This document shows, piece by piece, positions 59,031 through 64,000 of a DNA stretch of 64,000 nucleotides. Every line of letters starts with the position of its first letter. Positions within the stretch are counted from its first letter, which is position 1. The stretch lies in contig OZ007576.1 of the NCBI GenBank assembly GCA_963931925.1, positions 11,502,261-11,566,260 on the forward strand, written 5' to 3'. Position numbers and translations under genes: made by a program. This DNA comes from Onchidella celtica. Lineage: Eukaryota > Mollusca > Gastropoda > Systellommatophora > Onchidiidae. The notes beneath the pieces are model-generated. The model was given only the letters and a program-made list of their open reading frames with translations. It had not been told where the DNA came from and searched no databases.

Positions 59031-59200
59031 TATGTTTTTTTATTCCAACATACGAAGCTTTTGAGGATAGGTCTATCTAGCCAACACAATAACAATCTTT
59101 CGACGCATTTCCACTTCCTGTTAGACACTTAGAAACCGGAAGCGCCCACGGTTTGACGTGTTTTAGTGACGGAAAATAAAAAGATGGAAGAAAAATGATT
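59031..59200 (-). promoter_or_regulatory. CPD: Probable CPD promoter region with ETS-type sites
   Basis: Just upstream of the CPD start codon. The minus strand carries CAGGAAGTGG (59120-59111) and GCTTCCGGTTT, that is AACCGGAAGC on the other strand (59134-59143), both with the GGAA core of ETS sites. No TATA box stands out. Position and motif only; no transcription start is known. Confidence 0.3.
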
Positions 59201-60380
59201 ATAGGCCTACCCAAAATAATCAAGTTCTCATTCCGCAATACAAAGTACACTCAGCGCACCGGTCTTGAAGAAAACACTTCGAATTTCACTTTACTACTGT
59301 GATATTTGGATACCACTGTCATGGAAGTGCAGGCCCGACACATTCCTTTGCATGATTGCCCCCAACACAGTAGGCCTAGGCTATAGCCCTATTTGAGGCG
59401 CCCAAAGAATTTGACGAATACGGTTGAAGGGGGGGGGGGGGCGATAATAGGTCTGTTGCATCAACTAAATGATAATCATGATAATAATGATGAACACAGG
59501 ATGAAAGAAAAGAAAATTTTGATCTCAATCGTTTGTAACAAGTACACTGTAGTAGTACCATATAATTGGGGATTTACTTGCACAATGTTTAGGTGGAGAC
59601 AATGTTTGATAAATGATCTGTGAGAGGATGAACGACTTTTTATTTTTAATGTGCTTTCATGGTAGCTCTAGTGCGTGAGTGAGGGACGGCCACTCATAGT
59701 AGTTTAGGGACACTTGGCAGAGTACCATTAATTGGATTATTTCCCTTGTAATACTAGCGCGGGACCCGTTATTCACATCACGGTGAAAAGCGCGCATTTT
59801 GATTGGTCAGTTGGAAATGTTGACCACCGGGCTTCCAACTCTTATATCATGGCTTTAAGTTTCTTACAACTCGCTCCTTCGTTGTTATCCACCGACAGAA
59901 AGACGGGAACCCGAATTCATTTTTGAGAGTAGACAATACCCTATCGGTACAAAATAGGTACTCATGATAACGTTTGTTATCAATGGAGATACGTCGTATT
60001 AATGGACGAAAGTATCCCGCACAAAATTGTCGAATGTTGTTAGTCCTGACACTTTGAAAATTTATATTAAAACTATTACCGGGTTTCTGGTATAAGTAGT
60101 CAGTTAGAATTGTAGCAGCAAGTTTCTACTTTATAATGGTACCAATTTCGTTGTGCTTTGATGCACAGGTCCTATTGAAATAATTAATAAGAGGATCTCG
60201 GATTTAAAGTAAACTATGAGTTAGACGCATGTTATCCCCGATAATTCCAACCTGGGTCAAGTTTATTCAATTATAGCTGGAGGGGACCATAGAGTAATTT
60301 CTGCAGTTTACTGGGATACCTAATTGACATTTGTGTGCACCCTTTTAACCGTACTGTAAATTCGATTGTGTTAGGACCCT
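59201..60380. other. Non-coding flank upstream of CPD
   Basis: I recognise no gene. It contains a G-run (59430-59441) and otherwise unremarkable sequence. Confidence 0.5.
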
Positions 60381-60661
60381 AACCGGTTATGTTGTTCGGC
60401 TGGACTCAATGTCCGAGCCTTTCACTTGTGCAACACGGGCTACGTAATAGCTCTCTCGGACGTCCGCGCTGGCTCATAGATAGGATGCCGGTTCGAGTGG
60501 TCAGTACACTCCATCAAAGACGCAGAGACAAGACCCGACAGCACAGTGAACCCAGCCCAGCAACCCGGGCCCGTAGCAGCCCAGAGGCTTGCCGACGCTT
60601 GCCATCGCCACCCCGCCCCATAAGGCATGGAGCGGTAGCGCAGGACCCGGAGAGACTTTGG
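60381..60661 (+). other. CpG-rich island ending in a splice-donor-like site
   Basis: A GC- and CpG-rich segment in AT-rich surroundings, ending GACTTTGG followed by GTAAGT at 60662. It has an open frame with no similarity I know. It might be the first exon of a divergent or non-coding transcript, or part of an unrecognised repeat. Splice-acceptor-like TTGTTCCAG at 61941-61949 and AATAAA at 62005-62010 could close such a transcript. Confidence 0.25.
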
Positions 60662-62397
60662 GTAAGTTGGAGACTATTATATTAGAAGTGACTTTAATTT
60701 GCGCACCCCCCCCCCTTTCTTGGATGCCGCGTAGAGAATGCTGATCTACAGAGACCATTATGAGTCTCAACGGTAATTGCCATTGTCATTGGACGTGTAA
60801 GATGCGCGATGCAGCGCAGTGTCTTGATATTGTGACTTTATTGTCAAAGTTAACGTTTGCGGTGCTAGATGATAATGATGGCTCGCTACCCCAGCTATCA
60901 CGATTTGCTTGTGTGCATATATATAGTGTGTGTGTAGCATTGCCTTGTTGTTGTAGGCAGTGAGGATTTCCTGACATGTTGATGTGGATGACTTATGTTA
61001 TAGCGAGCGGCACTCCACACTTGATTGTATTACGGGTATTTGTGTACCTTGCCAGTACCACTATGCTATAGAGAGCAGTGTGATTGTGATTGCGTGTTTA
61101 GTGTTTAAGATGTGTAATTAATTACATGTATTGGAGATGCATAATCTTAGTTGGGCCTCACATGGGTGAGCCCCAGGATTGTTCGATGTGCGGCGGTGGA
61201 TGAACAATGTTTCAATGAGTCTACACATGTTGCAATGAGTCTCGCCGACATATATATATATATCATGTGCATGTATTATAGTTATCCAGATGTATTATGC
61301 TTCTATATGAGTTTCGTAAGTGTGTGAAGGACAGTTTCATTTTAAGGAATGTACACATTACTTTATGTATCTAGTGGTGTGTCATACGCATGTTAGCCTG
61401 GCGGCATAGCTCCGCGGCTAAGGTCAAAGGGCATGACCCTTCAGTATCGATTGGGAAGGGAAGTAACCAATACAATAGCCCTGGGGCGGGTTAGTACTAA
61501 TAATGGGAGTGGGCCTATGAGGATGGCCTGCATTGGGATGCAGCGTCTGTGTTATGGCCGGTCAGTGGGCCATGTTGGCCACTGCGTTATTAAATGGAAT
61601 GGCCACTCTGGATGTGTTGTACACCAGCTCAGTGGAGCGAAACTATTGTGTTCTTGCCCCTTCATTTGTTATGTCCTTCATACTTTGATTAGTACATTAG
61701 TTTATGTTGCCAGTGTACTAGGAAACTCCTTGTGTATATGCTATAGCCACTTGTAGTTGTTATTCATTAACCTTAGCGCTATTTTATTCCATGCATACAT
61801 ATCCAGTTGGTTATTGCTTAAATTCTATATTATGTTGTTGTTGTTTGATTTAATACTTAATACTATTACTATGTATGTCCACCATTGATTGCCTGATTAA
61901 TGTTGTCATTATATCCTAATCATATTTTTGTCTTTTTCTCTTGTTCCAGCTTATGGCTGGTTGGGCTTTTTTTGTTTGGTAGCGATACCTTTGTTATGCT
62001 TTTGAATAAATAAGATTGCCAGCAGAACCCTGTGTTTGTTAATCCTGTGTATCCTTAAGGGAGTTACTATTGAACCCACGCAGTAACCACATTAGCCACT
62101 CGTAGTTCATCCAACAGATCAACAATCTCTTATCGCCCTGACGAGGGTTCTTCACCCTGATAAATTTCTGGACACCGCCTCTTCGAATAATTATGTACAG
62201 CAGACGCTCGTTTGCACATCTTAAATCATTAACAACCATTAATTTTTAACAACAAGAAATCGCGCCGACCTACTTTCTCCACAAACTTAAACTCCAAAGT
62301 CCAGAAATTTTTATTGCGGTCCTGCAGATTTTTTTTCCAGGAAAAGTAAGTTTACGAGGTCTTTGATCCCTCACTGTTTAGCGGCTTTGAACACAGC

Positions 62398-62401
<4 letters not shown>

Positions 62402-62434
<33 letters not shown>
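62402..62434. repeat. CT microsatellite
   Basis: About 33 bp of CT dinucleotides on the + strand. Confidence 0.97.
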
Positions 62435-62439
<5 letters not shown>

Positions 62440-63165
62440 GTGTGGAAAAAAAAGAGGATCTGAAGAAAATGATACTGACACTTTTTCATCGGACTTCTCA
62501 TCTCCATCTGTCTCAAAATTTCCGACCATGTGTGTAGCTCAATCAGTTCGAAAATTGAACAAAACATGTACCGGCTTCCTGAATTTTTGTGTTTGACTAG
62601 GCGAAATGTCACTCCAAATTATCTCAGCTCTAACAGCAAAGGGAGGTCACTATTGGGGCGCAATCTATGCAGTGGCGGGGTCACGCTGTACCGTAGCAAA
62701 AGTAGAATAGCTACAGGCCCCGCATTTTCAGGGGTCCAGAACTAACTGCTCGCAGCCTATCGAATTCCGATTCAGTGATTCTGCACTTGCCCTATTACTA
62801 TAGTTCGACTGCACTGCCTTCAACTTGAATGAATGACTGCCCGGTGTTCAAGGTTAACAATTTTAGCCAATTATCTCCTTTGATAGGGATTATTATTTTG
62901 CACAGAAATTTACGAGAGTGTGGTCTCTATCCGATAGCATTTGCAACACGAAGGAATTTGTGGCTGAAATCATAGCCTCTGCACACACACAAAAAAATAT
63001 CGAAACTTGGACACACGCCTAAGCTGAACAGTGGAAACACGCTCCAAGCCTTCAGTCAGTGTTGGCTGATTTGTTAAACCCGGCGGACACAATATGATAG
63101 ATTTCAACAACAGCAAACGTTTTCTAATGATGAAATTTGAACATTTTTCAACCGCAGCTCGGGAG
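62435..63165. other. Non-coding sequence
   Basis: No gene, repeat or signal that I can support. Confidence 0.5.
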
Positions 63166-63169
63166 CATG

Positions 63170-63283
63170 TCTATGTTCCCTCCGGTCTATGTTCCTTCAG
63201 GTCTATATTCCCTCAGGTCTATGTTCCCTCAGGTCTATACATCTATACTCTCTGGTTCCCTCAATGTTCCCTCAGGTCTATTG
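63170..63283. repeat. 16-bp minisatellite with an embedded hAT-like terminus
   Basis: Four units of TCTATGTTCCCTCAGG and close variants fill 63170-63233. TATACATCTATACTCTCTG, the right end of the hAT-like MITE family, follows at 63236-63254, then one and a half more units. Confidence 0.75.
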
Positions 63284-63559
63284 GTGTTTCTACAGGGGAG
63301 CCAACCTCGCCTCCAATACAGCTGAAGTGGGGCGTAAAACGAGAACTCAAAATACCAAACTTGTTATATTCGTAGATATAAAAGCAATAAGCCAACGCAA
63401 CAAACAAGATATAAAGATCAGAATATTTAACAACTCGTATTCTTCATTTAATTAATGAGAAAAGAAGAAATAAAACACTGAATTTGAGAAAGCTCATGAT
63501 ATTGTTTTCTCCAATTATCAGCACCGTAGCTCAAACTTATTTGTTTTCAAAAGGATGTA

Positions 63560-63930
63560 ATTAATACACAAACAAGCAAAAATAAGCAAACAAAAATAGA
63601 AACAAACAACAATGGACAAAACAAAAACACCAAACGTGGAAAAACCAACAACAGACAAGCAATAGACAAACAAGACTCTATTCTTTGAATATACAAATTT
63701 CAATACAACGTTCCACTCATTATTGCTAAACAACTAGAAATTTGAATTAAGGCAGTTTTACACAGTAGTATATGTGAAGAACAAAACAAAAGCATTCCAC
63801 TGTGACAAACAACAACAAAATCATGAATACGCAACAACAAACATGCACACAAACAAATGCCAAAATGAAACCTCGATGAAAAAAACAACAACTAATATAC
63901 AACAACAACAAAAATGAGTAAAACTTGGAG
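63560..63930. repeat. A/C-rich low-complexity sequence
   Basis: About 370 bp dominated by AACAA and CAAACA motifs. The long minus-strand frames over it are by-products of composition. Confidence 0.7.
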
Positions 63931-64000
63931 ATTTTGACAAGAAAAGGTTAACCCTATTACAATTATTGCCATGCAAAAGAAAATTTCAGGTTGGCTCCCC

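Noticed and set aside
60470-60500. tRNA B-box-like GGTTCGAGTGG
   Set aside because: No A box at the right distance and no cloverleaf.
62039-62239. 66-codon minus-strand frame
   Set aside because: No known motif, no splice context and ordinary flanking DNA.

Overview
The window is animal nuclear DNA, most likely from a mollusc and probably a gastropod. It is AT-rich, carries spliced genes with GT-AG introns, many short inverted-repeat transposons, LINE and SINE pieces and microsatellites, and nothing bacterial. The mollusc assignment is an inference. It rests on protein similarity and on a four-repeat carboxypeptidase D; from memory, unverified, a four-repeat form was described in the sea hare Aplysia.

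Two complete protein-coding genes can be rebuilt exon by exon, and both close in frame. On the + strand, 2919-13721 holds a nine-exon cathepsin Z/X gene of 302 codons: signal peptide, propeptide cysteine, HIPQY mini-loop, CGSCW active site, catalytic His and Asn. On the - strand, 59030-23506 holds a 28-exon carboxypeptidase D gene of 1677 codons: signal peptide, four carboxypeptidase/transthyretin-like repeats, one membrane span and an acidic cytosolic tail. Repeats 1 and 2 keep all the zinc and catalytic residues. Repeat 3 has lost all of them. Repeat 4 keeps only part. The genes are convergent, with stop codons about 9.8 kb apart. Both products are carboxypeptidases of the secretory or endolysosomal route, but from unrelated folds (papain-like cysteine versus M14 zinc). 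A functional link is only inferred from position.

Layout: 1-515, end of a decayed non-LTR retrotransposon ORF1 (- strand). 598-1366, a large CCAA satellite. 1371-2918, non-coding sequence with purine/pyrimidine tracts and a GATA microsatellite. 2919-13721, cathepsin Z, whose introns hold a LINE scrap and at least seven inverted-repeat elements. 13722-23505, the shared 3' intergenic/UTR interval with a 5'-truncated LINE that has clear target-site duplications and a hAT-like MITE. 23506-59030, carboxypeptidase D, whose introns hold two pairs of TTAA-flanked (piggyBac-like) elements, a TWA-flanked foldback element, a tRNA-derived SINE, LINE scraps and a 48-bp minisatellite next to a splice donor. 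59031-64000, upstream flank with a CpG-rich island and simple repeats.

I found no tRNA, rRNA, CRISPR or prokaryote-type system. The most notable items are the four-repeat architecture of carboxypeptidase D, with two differently decayed repeats, and the small families of non-autonomous transposons recurring within this one locus.
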